From the NCBI GenBank assembly GCA_021772875.1, contig JAJFLD010000005.1, forward strand, positions 1 to 17,283: 17,283 nt of DNA, in the 5' to 3' direction. This document shows, in pieces, positions 1 to 7,749 of the stretch; position 1 is the first letter of the stretch, and every line of letters begins with the position of its first letter. The notes below the pieces were generated by a model. The model did not search any database. It saw only the letters and a list, made by a program, of their open reading frames with translations, and was not told the DNA's origin. This DNA is from Ghiorsea sp. Its GTDB lineage: Bacteria > Pseudomonadota > Zetaproteobacteria > Mariprofundales > Mariprofundaceae. A program made the position numbers and the translations under genes.

Positions 1-1
1 T

Positions 2-961
2 GTTTCTGTTTCAAAGTCGGTATTAAAAGAGGTGCAAACATCCAAAACTGCGGTATTACTTTCTGATTTTACGAAAGATGGTGACACGGCACAAGTATCG
101 TCGTTGATGATTATGGGTGTTCAGTCTGTGATGTGCGCGCCCATCATTCATGAAGACAAAGTGATTGGTGCTGTGCACATTGATACACGCATTGGACAAG
201 GGCTGTTTGCCAAAAAAGATTTACAGCTTCTTAGTGGTATTGTGAATTATATTGCAATGGCAATTATAAATGTTGGGTTAACCAAAAAAATTGAGCGAGA
301 ATTAAAAATACAGACGCAGTTTGAGCATCTGTTATCACCCAACATCGTGAAACAACTGGTGTCAGGAAAGCTTAAAATCGGCAAAGTTGGTGAGCTGAGA
401 AAGGTTACGATTATGTTTGCTGATATTCGTGATTTTACGCGTATGAGCCAAAAAACATCACCTACCGAAGTGGTCGCTTTGCTTAATCAATATTTTGAAC
501 GTGTTGTTGAAATTATCTTTAAACATGGTGGTACTGTAGATAAATATATGGGTGATGCTGTGATGGCGTTGTTTGGCGCGCCTATTCCCATGCAGGATCA
601 AGAAGATGCGGCATTAACATGTGCTTTAGAGATTCAAGATATGCTGAAAGTTTGGAATCAAGAGCGCATTGAAGCAGATGAAGATGTTATCTTGGTTGGT
701 ATTGGTATTAATAGTGGCGAGGTTATTGTTGGCTCTATTGGTTCGAGTCAAACCATGCAATACACATGCGTTGGCAATGCTGTTAATGTGGCCTCACGTT
801 TAACAGGCCTAGCCAAGGCGGGACAAACTGTTGTTGGTAAGTCCATCATGGGTGCGGTAAAATCAGAAACAATTTGCAAAGCTTTGCCGCCTGCAGTGAT
901 CAAAGGTATTGATAATAAAGTTCAAGCTTATGTAGTTACAGGAAAAGGTTTTGGCGTGTGA
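2..961 (+). CDS. Class III adenylate/guanylate cyclase with GAF domain, 5' end cut off by the window
   Basis: The frame is open to the left edge, so the true start lies outside; a GTG at 32 is only an internal codon in this reading. Numbering from that GTG, residues 1-85 look like the second half of a GAF sensor domain (MCAPIIHEDKVIGAVHIDT), and 122-305 are a class III cyclase catalytic domain. The two metal-binding aspartates are D131 (FADIRDF) and D175 (DKYMGDAVMALFG). K171 and T245 are at the purine-recognition positions, and N252 and R256 (VNVASR) at the transition-state positions, so the enzyme should be active. Lys plus Thr/Asp at these sites usually means ATP as substrate, giving cAMP; this is inference. 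Family relatives often carry an FHA domain before the GAF domain, which would be off-window. It overlaps the next gene by 11 nt. A cNMP-binding protein lies at 16319. Confidence 0.9.
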   Translation, partial: VSVSKSVLKEVQTSKTAVLLSDFTKDGDTAQVSSLMIMGVQSVMCAPIIHEDKVIGAVHIDTRIGQGLFAKKDLQLLSGIVNYIAMAIINVGLTKKIERELKIQTQFEHLLSPNIVKQLVSGKLKIGKVGELRKVTIMFADIRDFTRMSQKTSPTEVVALLNQYFERVVEIIFKHGGTVDKYMGDAVMALFGAPIPMQDQEDAALTCALEIQDMLKVWNQERIEADEDVILVGIGINSGEVIVGSIGSSQTMQYTCVGNAVNVASRLTGLAKAGQTVVGKSIMGAVKSETICKALPPAVIKGIDNKVQAYVVTGKGFGV

Positions 962-1205
962 AAACAATGCAATAAAACATGAATTATTAATCCGACGTTT
1001 ACAATACCGCTTAAAAAGACAAGGCATGCTGGAGCTGGATGTGTGGTTATCACCACTGCATCAGGCTTTGGCAAGTCAGAATATAAAACTTACACAATCT
1101 ATTGAAGAGATTTTAATGTGTGAAGTACCAGAGCTTTTGGCCATGCAAACAGGTCAGCGACCTATTCCTGAGGAGCTTAAACAGTGGTTAAATATATCAT
1201 CATAA
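951..1205 (+). CDS. sdhE: SdhE-family FAD assembly factor (YgfY-like)
   Basis: A small 84-residue helical protein resembling SdhE/YgfY, which helps attach FAD covalently to the succinate dehydrogenase flavoprotein in the cytoplasm. The family pattern is visible as RRLQYRLKRQGMLELD at residues 15-30, and as the C-terminal ML..EVPELLA...TGQ..P.ELK.WL type segment. The usual start of the signature, RGxxE, reads Q24-G25-M-L-E28 here, with arginine one position earlier (R23); glycine and glutamate are kept. The start is a TTG at 951: the frame closes with a TAG at 933-935, no ATG or GTG lies between that stop and the conserved region, and AGGAAAAGG (940-948) precedes it. It overlaps the cyclase by 11 nt and the following lipoprotein by 22 nt, suggesting translational coupling. 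No succinate dehydrogenase gene is in the window. Confidence 0.75.
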   Translation: MACENNAIKHELLIRRLQYRLKRQGMLELDVWLSPLHQALASQNIKLTQSIEEILMCEVPELLAMQTGQRPIPEELKQWLNISS

Positions 1206-1930
1206 GCATATTGTTGATGGCTTGTACATCAAGTGAGTATGCACAACAAAATGCTGCACCACAGGCAACGGACACCACCAAGATAGAGACAGAACGACAA
1301 CTACCTTTATTGCATATCCAGCCTCAAGTTTATGTTTTGGGTGACATCAAAGAGGGGGAAGCAGCTATTGCGACTTTCCTTCTTAGAAACAACAGCAAAA
1401 AAACCATTGAGTTGGTGGATATTCAAGCTTCATGTGGTTGCACTGCAGCAGAGCCAGATAGTTATATTATTTCGCCAGGTGAGTTTACGCAGTTGAAAGT
1501 TGCTGTAGATACCACCGCAAAACAAAATGACATCAAGAAATCTATTTATATTACCGATTCCTCAGGTCATAAAGCAAGCGCCACTTTAGAGTTTAATGTT
1601 GTTAAAAATCCACATCTTATGCAAGGCGTAGATGTTAAAGGTATCTTTGATGGTCAATGTGCTTCTTGTCATTTCCAACCTTTGGTTGGCGAAACATCGG
1701 CTAAAAAACTTTATGAAGTTGGTTGTGCAATGTGCCATGGTGCTGATGCAGAGGGAGCATATGCACCAAGTTTGCGTGGTTATGCCTCACTAGCAGCCTT
1801 GAAGCATATCGTCGCCGCGGGTGTTGGTAAACCACAAATGCCTGGGTTTGGAGAAAAAAATGGTGGGCCGTTAACCGTGCAACAAATTGATAATTTATCA
1901 GAATGGTTAATGACACTGCCTAAAAAATAA
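1184..1930 (+). CDS. Lipoprotein with DUF1573 domain and C-terminal cytochrome c domain carrying two CxxCH motifs
   Basis: The 248-residue product begins with a short lipoprotein signal ending in the lipobox LMAC (C14), so it is probably anchored to a membrane and faces the periplasm. Residues about 40-140 match DUF1573, an Ig-like beta domain, including its SCGCT signature at 83-87. Two haem-attachment motifs follow: CASCH at 159-163 and CAMCH at 181-185. The second starts a typical class I cytochrome c fold, with M219 (KPQMPGFG) as the likely distal ligand and a final helix (LSEWLMTLPKK). An electron-transfer role is inferred from the haem motifs; the redox partner is unknown. The GTG start at 1184 has AGGAG at 1171-1175 with good spacing, although it lies inside the sdhE end. 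Whether the first CxxCH binds a haem is uncertain because little sequence surrounds it. Confidence 0.85.
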   Translation: MVKYIIISILLMACTSSEYAQQNAAPQATDTTKIETERQLPLLHIQPQVYVLGDIKEGEAAIATFLLRNNSKKTIELVDIQASCGCTAAEPDSYIISPGEFTQLKVAVDTTAKQNDIKKSIYITDSSGHKASATLEFNVVKNPHLMQGVDVKGIFDGQCASCHFQPLVGETSAKKLYEVGCAMCHGADAEGAYAPSLRGYASLAALKHIVAAGVGKPQMPGFGEKNGGPLTVQQIDNLSEWLMTLPKK

Positions 1931-1959
1931 AAGATATTAAAATCGGTTGATGCAATCGC

Positions 1960-1993
1960 TAGCAAGCAAGCTACACTGCGCGCAGTATTGCTA
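1960..1993. repeat. Palindromic stem-loop upstream of hflK
   Basis: In the 89-bp gap before hflK there is a perfect 12-bp palindrome, ACTGCGCGCAGT (1975-1986), nested inside an outer inverted pair TAGCAA (1960-1965) and TTGCTA (1988-1993). No T-run follows, so it does not look like an intrinsic terminator. It may be an operator or a transcribed hairpin; a weak -10-like TACACT (1972-1977) overlaps it. Confidence 0.35.
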
Positions 1994-2019
1994 CGCCTAT
2001 CGTATGAAGGAGAATCTGT

Positions 2020-3126
2020 ATGCCTTGGAACCAAAATCAGGACAATAATCCGTGGGGAAGTAATAAACCCGGACCAGCTGGCGGAGGCAATAAACAAACG
2101 CCTCCAGACTTAGATAAAGTGTTAAAAGATTTAAACGACAAATTTGGCGGTTTTTTTGGCGGCGGTAAAGGCGGCAATGGCAACGGTAGTCCAGAAGTCA
2201 GCAAGGGCATGATTATCGCAGCCATTGGTGTGGCTTTTGTCGTATGGCTTGCGTCAGGGTTTTATATTGTTGCCGCAGATGAAGAAGCAGTTGTACTTCG
2301 TTTTGGTCAACACACCGATACACGCAGCCCTGGTTTGAACTGGCATTTGCCATATCCCATTGAAACTGTAGAAAAAATACCAACTTTATCCGTGCAACGA
2401 TTGACCATTGGTTTTAGAACTTTACCTGACGGTAGAGAACGTAAAATGAACCAAGAGTCTTTGATGCTAACTAAAGATGAAAATATCGTGGATATCTCTT
2501 TTGTGGTGCAATATAAAATCAGTAATATTGAAAATTATTTATTTCAAATTGATGCATCTCAAGCTGTTCAAACTGTGCGCGATGCTGCGGAAAGCTCTAT
2601 TCGTGAGGTCATTGGTAGCACCTTAATTGATGATGTAATGACGGATAAAAAAGCCTTGGTTGAAGATGAAACAAAAACGGGCATTCAAAAAATACTTGAT
2701 ACATACAAAGCTGGCATTCGGGTTACCACTGTAACCTTGAAAGATGTGCAACCACCAGAGCGAGTGAGCAAAGAGTTTAAAGATGTGGCAAGTGCGCGTG
2801 AAGATAAAGAGCGTACTAAAAACGAAGCTGAAACCTATGCTAATTCTGTCATTCCTAATGCACGTGGTGAGGCTAAGAAGATGCTACTTGAAGCTGAGGC
2901 CTATGCTAAGGAAGTTGAAGATCGTGCAACTGGTGAGGCAGATCGTTTTAACAGCTTATATCAAGCTTATAAAAAAGCGCCTGAAGTCACGCGTAAACGT
3001 TTATATCTAGAAACCATGGAAACTGTATTGGCTGGTTCAGATAAAGTTATTATCGACACATCAGTGGCCAAACAAGTTTTGCCCTATTTGCCACTGAATC
3101 GTGCTGATAAGGTTGAGGTGAAATAA
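2020..3126 (+). CDS. hflK: HflK, SPFH-family subunit of the FtsH-regulating membrane complex
   Basis: HflK pairs with HflC to form a large membrane-anchored SPFH cage around the FtsH protease, limiting its access to membrane substrates. The 368-residue protein shows the classic order: a Gly/Pro/Asn-rich N-terminal tail (PWNQNQDNNPWG, then FGGFFGGGKGGNGNG), one membrane helix at about 64-84, an SPFH/band-7 domain starting at VAADEEAVVLRFGQ, and a charged Ala/Glu-rich coiled-coil arm (about 245-310). The length is normal for the family. ATG at 2020 has AAGGAG at 2007-2012 with 7-nt spacing. The stop TAA overlaps the hflC ATG by one base, so the two subunits are translationally coupled. Confidence 0.97.
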   Translation: MPWNQNQDNNPWGSNKPGPAGGGNKQTPPDLDKVLKDLNDKFGGFFGGGKGGNGNGSPEVSKGMIIAAIGVAFVVWLASGFYIVAADEEAVVLRFGQHTDTRSPGLNWHLPYPIETVEKIPTLSVQRLTIGFRTLPDGRERKMNQESLMLTKDENIVDISFVVQYKISNIENYLFQIDASQAVQTVRDAAESSIREVIGSTLIDDVMTDKKALVEDETKTGIQKILDTYKAGIRVTTVTLKDVQPPERVSKEFKDVASAREDKERTKNEAETYANSVIPNARGEAKKMLLEAEAYAKEVEDRATGEADRFNSLYQAYKKAPEVTRKRLYLETMETVLAGSDKVIIDTSVAKQVLPYLPLNRADKVEVK

Positions 3127-3998
3127 TGAATATGAAACAAATCATTACAGGCTTGATTGTTGCAGCAATTTTTATATTTGTTAGCCGCAGTGCTTTTATT
3201 GTGGATCAACGTGACCAAGTATTGGTCATGCAATTTGGTAATATTACGGGTGCCCCGATTACCAAAGCAGGCTTGCATTGGAAACTTCCTTGGCAAAATA
3301 CTGTGATTTTTGATAAACGTTTATTATCCAGTGAAAACATGCCCAATGAAGTCATCACCAAAGATAAAAAGAAAATCATTGTGGATAGTTTTACACGTTG
3401 GAAAATCATAGACCCGCTCAAAGTGTTTCAGGTTGCCAAAACACGCGAGCGTGTTGAATCTCGTATGCAAGATGTGGTGAGTGCAAAAGTACGTGAAGTT
3501 TTAGGTCAACATACGTTGCATGAAATTGTGTCTGGTGGTGAAGGCGGCAACAAACGCACATCTTTGATGGTTGCTATTCGTGACTTGTCGGATAAGGAAG
3601 CATCTTCATTGGGTATTGAAGTGGTAGATGTGCGTATCAAACGCGCTGACTTGCCTGAAGAAAACTCTGAATCTGTGTTTCGCCGTATGAAAGCTGAGCG
3701 TCAACGTATTGCTAAACAGTACCGCTCTGAGGGTGAGGAAGCTGCATTAGAAATCCGTGCCGAAGCAGATAAGGAAAGTAAATTCTTATTGGCTGATGCT
3801 TATAAAAACTCAGAAATTGTCCGTGGTAATGCAGATGCTAAAGCTACGAAGATTTATGCAAAAACACATGAAGAAGATCCTGCCTTTTACGCTTTCACAC
3901 GCTCATTAGAAGCGTATAAAAAAGCAATGGCAACACAAAGTAGGGTTGTTTTATCACCCGATTCTGAATTTTTCAGGTTCTTCCAAAAATCTAAATAG
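3126..3998 (+). CDS. hflC: HflC, SPFH-family partner of HflK
   Basis: This is the second subunit of the HflKC complex that modulates FtsH at the inner membrane. The 290-residue protein has an N-terminal membrane helix at about 5-22, then the SPFH domain (FIVDQRDQVLVMQFGNI), the conserved stretch around DVRIKRADLPEENSESVFRRM, and an Ala/Glu-rich arm (RSEGEEAALEIRAEADKE). GAGGTG at 3115-3120 serves the ATG at 3126; a second ATG at 3132 is possible but further from the SD. The hflK-hflC-DUF2065 order is the same as in many Proteobacteria. Confidence 0.97.
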   Translation: MNMKQIITGLIVAAIFIFVSRSAFIVDQRDQVLVMQFGNITGAPITKAGLHWKLPWQNTVIFDKRLLSSENMPNEVITKDKKKIIVDSFTRWKIIDPLKVFQVAKTRERVESRMQDVVSAKVREVLGQHTLHEIVSGGEGGNKRTSLMVAIRDLSDKEASSLGIEVVDVRIKRADLPEENSESVFRRMKAERQRIAKQYRSEGEEAALEIRAEADKESKFLLADAYKNSEIVRGNADAKATKIYAKTHEEDPAFYAFTRSLEAYKKAMATQSRVVLSPDSEFFRFFQKSK

Positions 3999-4007
3999 GG
4001 TTATGTG

Positions 4008-4193
4008 ATGAATGACTTGTGGGCAGCCTTAGGGCTGGTCTTGGTATTGGAAGGGGCGCTTTATGCGCTTTTTCCTTATGCCATGATTAACATGTTACGC
4101 AAAATCCCAAAAATGCCTGTTTCATCGTTGCGTTTTATGGGTTTTTGTAGCATCGCTATCGGTTGGATGGTGGTGTGGTGGATTCGCAACTGA
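4008..4193 (+). CDS. DUF2065 small membrane protein (YjeT-like)
   Basis: A 61-residue protein with two hydrophobic segments (about 4-24 and 41-58) separated by a basic loop (NMLRKIPKMPVSSLR), matching the DUF2065/YjeT family. That family is commonly found directly after hflC; its function is not known. I chose ATG at 4008 over the adjacent GTG at 4005 because the AGGG at 3997-4000, overlapping the hflC stop, is 7 nt from the ATG but only 4 nt from the GTG. It is likely to be the last gene of the hflK operon. Confidence 0.85.
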   Translation: MNDLWAALGLVLVLEGALYALFPYAMINMLRKIPKMPVSSLRFMGFCSIAIGWMVVWWIRN

Positions 4194-4214
4194 CCACAAA
4201 ATAAACCAGAAGGG

Positions 4215-4241
4215 CTTGAAAAAGTGATTCGGCGTTATTAT
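4215..4241 (+). promoter_or_regulatory. Possible sigma-32 (heat-shock) promoter of htpG
   Basis: CTTGAAA at 4215-4221 exactly matches the sigma-32 -35 core. About 12 nt downstream is CGTTATTA (4233-4240), which keeps only part of the CCCCATNT -10 element. The position, 36 nt before the htpG ATG, and the fact that htpG is a standard heat-shock gene support the reading; the poor -10 weakens it. Confidence 0.4.
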
Positions 4242-4276
4242 CTAAGCCTATATTCAAAACAACTTAAGAGGTTAAC

Positions 4277-6169
4277 ATGTCCAAAGAAACAATGAATTTC
4301 CAAACAGAAGTAAAACAACTTTTGGATTTGATGATTCACTCGCTCTACTCCAACAAAGAAATTTTCCTGCGTGAGCTTATTTCTAACGCATCAGATGCTG
4401 CCGATAAATTACGCTTTGAAGCAACCACTGATGACGCTTTGTTTGAAGGCGATTCTGATTTGCATGTTTTTGCATCATGGGATAAAGAAGCCCGCACCAT
4501 CACCATTTCCGATAATGGTATTGGTATGAATCACGAAGAAGTGGTATCCAATATTGGCACGATTGCCCGCTCTGGCACCAAAGAATTCTTTGGTAAACTC
4601 TCTGGCGATAAAGAAAATGATGCCCATTTGATTGGACAGTTTGGTGTAGGTTTTTATTCATCTTTTCTTGTCGCCGACAAGGTAACATTAACCACACGTC
4701 GCGCTGGCACCACAGCAGAACATGGTGTGCAATGGATTTCCGAAGGTGATGGTAAATTCACCATTGAAACTGTAACCAAAACCAAGCGTGGCACCGAAAT
4801 TGTACTGCACTTGCGTGAAGATGCAGATGAGTATCTCAATGATTGGAAATTACGCAGCATCATCAATAAATACGCAGATCATATTCCTTTTCCTATTCGT
4901 ATGCTCAAACCCGCAGCACCTGCTGAAGAAGGTAAAGAACAAGAAGTTGCTGTTGAAATCGAGACTGTGAATCAAGCATCTGCTTTGTGGGCGCGCTCTA
5001 AATCAGAGCTTACAGATGAAGATTACAATGGTTTTTATAAACATGTAGCACATGATTTTGAAGATCCTCTTACCCATGTACACCAACGCTTGGAGGGCAA
5101 ATACGAATATACCATACTCTTTTACATTCCTAAACGTGCACCCTTTGATTTATGGCAAGCCGAAGCCAAGCATGGCGTAAAGCTTTATGTTCGCCGTGTT
5201 TTCATCATGGAGGCAACTGAAGATTTGATGCCGCGTTATCTGCGCTTTGTACGTGGTGTGATGGATTCTTCTGATTTACCTTTAAATGTTTCGCGAGAAA
5301 TTTTGCAACAAAGCCCTGCCATGGATGCGATGAAAAAAGGGGCAAGCAAACGTGTTTTAAGTTGGCTTAAAGATTTGGCCAGCAACGAAGCCGACAAATA
5401 CGCTGAGTTTTGGTCTGAGTTTGGTAGTTGTTTGAAAGAGGGCGTGATTGAAGATGAGAAGAATAAAGATATCATTTCTTCTTTATTGCGTTTTTCTAGC
5501 ACTGAGCAAGATGAACAGTCTGTTTCATTCACCGATTATGTAGCACGCATGAAAGAAGGGCAGGATAGCATTTATTATATCACTTCTGAATCGCTGGCCT
5601 CTGCTAAGAGTAGCCCGCATTTAGAAATTTTCCGTAAAAAAGGTATAGAAGTTCTTCTTTTATCTGATCGCATTGATGAATGGTTAACTTCACATTTAAC
5701 TGAGTTTGATGGCAAGTCATTGCAATCGATTGTAAAAGGTGAGCTTGATTTGTCTGCCATTGGCGAAAATGTTGAAGCAGAGCAAAAAGAACACGAAGAA
5801 GCTGCCAAATCAGCAGAGCCAGCAGTGAAAAAGCTTAAAGAAGCTTTGGGTGATAGAGTCAAAGATGTGCGCACTACCGATCGTTTAATTGAATCGCCTG
5901 CGTGTTTGATATCGGATGCCTTTGATATGTCGGGTAATATGGAACGGATTCTAAAACAAGCAGGTCAAGATGTTCCGAGTGTGAAACCAATCTTGGAAAT
6001 CAATCCAGACCATGAATTGGTCAAGCGCTTAAGCAAAATGCGTTCAAAAGATAAAATCGCTGATTTTGCCGATATTCTTTTTGACCAAGCAGTGCTTGCA
6101 GAAGGCGCTTTGCCAGAAGATCCAGCAGGTTTTGTGCGTAAAGTTAATGCGCTGTTAATCACACAATAA
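4277..6169 (+). CDS. htpG: HtpG, bacterial Hsp90 chaperone
   Basis: An ATP-driven cytoplasmic chaperone of 630 residues, the usual length. The N-terminal GHKL ATPase domain shows E33 and N37 in ELISNASDAADKLRF, the nucleotide-contacting motif ISDNGIGM (D79), and the lid glycine motif GQFGVGFYSSF (120-130). The middle domain has the FDLW segment and the catalytic-loop arginine in NVSREILQQSP. The C-terminal dimerisation domain follows a short Glu/Lys-rich linker (EAEQKEHEEAAKSAEP). AAGAGG at 4266-4271 is a clear SD for ATG 4277. No sign of damage. It lies alone between the hflKC operon and tgt, with only 13 nt to tgt. Confidence 0.98.
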   Translation: MSKETMNFQTEVKQLLDLMIHSLYSNKEIFLRELISNASDAADKLRFEATTDDALFEGDSDLHVFASWDKEARTITISDNGIGMNHEEVVSNIGTIARSGTKEFFGKLSGDKENDAHLIGQFGVGFYSSFLVADKVTLTTRRAGTTAEHGVQWISEGDGKFTIETVTKTKRGTEIVLHLREDADEYLNDWKLRSIINKYADHIPFPIRMLKPAAPAEEGKEQEVAVEIETVNQASALWARSKSELTDEDYNGFYKHVAHDFEDPLTHVHQRLEGKYEYTILFYIPKRAPFDLWQAEAKHGVKLYVRRVFIMEATEDLMPRYLRFVRGVMDSSDLPLNVSREILQQSPAMDAMKKGASKRVLSWLKDLASNEADKYAEFWSEFGSCLKEGVIEDEKNKDIISSLLRFSSTEQDEQSVSFTDYVARMKEGQDSIYYITSESLASAKSSPHLEIFRKKGIEVLLLSDRIDEWLTSHLTEFDGKSLQSIVKGELDLSAIGENVEAEQKEHEEAAKSAEPAVKKLKEALGDRVKDVRTTDRLIESPACLISDAFDMSGNMERILKQAGQDVPSVKPILEINPDHELVKRLSKMRSKDKIADFADILFDQAVLAEGALPEDPAGFVRKVNALLITQ

Positions 6170-6182
6170 ACCTAGATATTAG

Positions 6183-7304
6183 GTGTCTTCACTCAACTTT
6201 AAAGTGATTGTCAAAGACGCGACGGGTTTTGCCCGTCGTGGTCAATTGAGCTTGCCACATGGAACCATACAAACGCCCGTTTTTATGCCTGTAGGCACGC
6301 AAGCCACTGTTAAAAGTCTTACACCTGCTGATTTAACAGATGATATTGAAGCAGAAATCATTTTGGGTAATACCTACCATCTCATGTTGCGGCCAGGTGC
6401 TGATGTTATTGAAAAAATGGGTGGCCTACACAAATTCATGGCTTGGGACAGACCGATTTTAACAGATTCAGGCGGCTTTCAGGTGTGGTCCTTGGGTGAT
6501 TTGCGTAAAATCGAAAAAGATGGTGTTCGTTTTAGCTCACATATTGATGGCTCGAAGTGGTTTTTAGGCCCTAAAGAAAGTATGGAAATTCAGCGTAAGT
6601 TGGGCAGTGATATTGTGATGGCCTTTGATGAATGCACACCATATCCCGCCACATACGAGGAAGCACGCCAATCTATGGAAATGTCTATGGTCTGGGCAAA
6701 AGATTGCCGCGAATTTTTTCCCGTCAATGATAGACAAGCTTTGTTTGGTATTGTACAAGGTGGAATGTATGCTGATTTACGCCGTGAAAGTTTGAATGCG
6801 ATTGCTGAAATAGATTTTGAAGGTATTGCCTTAGGTGGATTATCTGTGGGTGAGCCTAAAGAAGAAATGATGGCGATGCTGGATGCGCTTGCGCCACACT
6901 TACCCGTCGACAAACCCCATTACGTGATGGGTGTTGGCACACCAGATGATTTGATTGAAGGCATTGATCGTGGCATTGATATGTTTGATTGCGTGATGCC
7001 TAGCCGCAATGCGCGTAATGGCACATTGTTTACAGACACGGGTAAAATCAACATTAAAAACCTCAAACACCAAACCGATGCAGCACCCATCATGGACGAT
7101 TGCACATGTTATACATGCAAAAATTTTTCAAGAGCATATCTTCGCCACCTGTTTATGGCGAAGGAGCTGTTAAGTTCGAGGTTGAACACCTTGCATAATC
7201 TTCATTACTATTGCGATCTGATGAAGAGGGCGCGTTTGGCATTGGAAGAGCAGCGGTGGCCAGAGTTTCGCGATGGATTCTTGAAAGTCTATCGCAATCA
7301 ATAA
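6183..7304 (+). CDS. tgt: Queuine/preQ1 tRNA-guanine transglycosylase
   Basis: Exchanges the wobble guanine of GUN-anticodon tRNAs for the queuosine precursor preQ1. The 373-residue protein has the general-base motif TDSGGFQV (D95), the glycine loop ALGGLSVGE, and the nucleophile segment IDMFDCVMPSRNARNG (D266/D269). It also has a complete zinc site, C307-x-C309-x2-C312-x25-H338, in the usual C-x-C-x2-C-x25-H spacing. FQVWSL has Trp where Met or Phe is more common. The start is a GTG at 6183 directly after an in-frame TAG (6180-6182), with only a weak SD; the next in-frame GTG (6204) would remove conserved FKV residues. queD, an early gene of the same pathway, lies downstream at 10676. Confidence 0.97.
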   Translation: MSSLNFKVIVKDATGFARRGQLSLPHGTIQTPVFMPVGTQATVKSLTPADLTDDIEAEIILGNTYHLMLRPGADVIEKMGGLHKFMAWDRPILTDSGGFQVWSLGDLRKIEKDGVRFSSHIDGSKWFLGPKESMEIQRKLGSDIVMAFDECTPYPATYEEARQSMEMSMVWAKDCREFFPVNDRQALFGIVQGGMYADLRRESLNAIAEIDFEGIALGGLSVGEPKEEMMAMLDALAPHLPVDKPHYVMGVGTPDDLIEGIDRGIDMFDCVMPSRNARNGTLFTDTGKINIKNLKHQTDAAPIMDDCTCYTCKNFSRAYLRHLFMAKELLSSRLNTLHNLHYYCDLMKRARLALEEQRWPEFRDGFLKVYRNQ

Positions 7305-7341
7305 GTTAGAAATAAAACATAAAGTAATATAAGGACTAAAA

Positions 7342-7722
7342 ATGAATATTTCCACACTACGTAAAACCATTTCTCAAGCAGCTGTTGTTATCTCCGTTGC
7401 ACTTTTGCCCGCAAATACAGCTTTTGCTGAGGCAGGTGGAGCCAGCGATGGTTTGATGTCTTTAGCCCCATTACTTTTAATTATGGTTATTTTTTGGGTT
7501 TTGCTTATTCGCCCTCAGCAAAAAAAGATGAAGGCGCATGCTGAAATGCTTAAAGGTATTAAAAAAGGTGATAAAATCGTTACTGGTGGTGGTTTTCTAG
7601 GTCAGGTTATTGACGTAAAAGAACAGCATTTGGTTGTAGAAATTGCCGAAGGTGTACGTGTTAAAGTCAAACAAGATACAATTCTTGACCTGCAAAACAA
7701 TGAAAAAGTAGCAACAAAATAA
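7342..7722 (+). CDS. yajC: YajC, Sec translocase accessory subunit, with an apparent N-terminal signal peptide
   Basis: YajC associates with SecDF and the SecYEG channel in the inner membrane. The core is clear: a membrane helix at about 40-56, the signature IRPQQKKMKAHAEML (56-70), and a small beta domain (IKKGDKIVTGGGFLGQV). At 126 residues it is longer than E. coli YajC (110), because it starts with a positively charged segment, a hydrophobic stretch and AFA-EA at 27-31, which looks like a cleavable signal peptide. ATG 7342 has AAGGAC upstream. It is followed by secD after 27 nt, the classic arrangement. Confidence 0.95.
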   Translation: MNISTLRKTISQAAVVISVALLPANTAFAEAGGASDGLMSLAPLLLIMVIFWVLLIRPQQKKMKAHAEMLKGIKKGDKIVTGGGFLGQVIDVKEQHLVVEIAEGVRVKVKQDTILDLQNNEKVATK

Positions 7723-7749
7723 CTTACTCGATTTATTAAGGACAAAACC

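Noticed and set aside
5236..5874. Two roughly 100-codon minus-strand open frames inside htpG
   Set aside because: Their serine-rich content is what the antisense of htpG would give; there is no SD or family resemblance.
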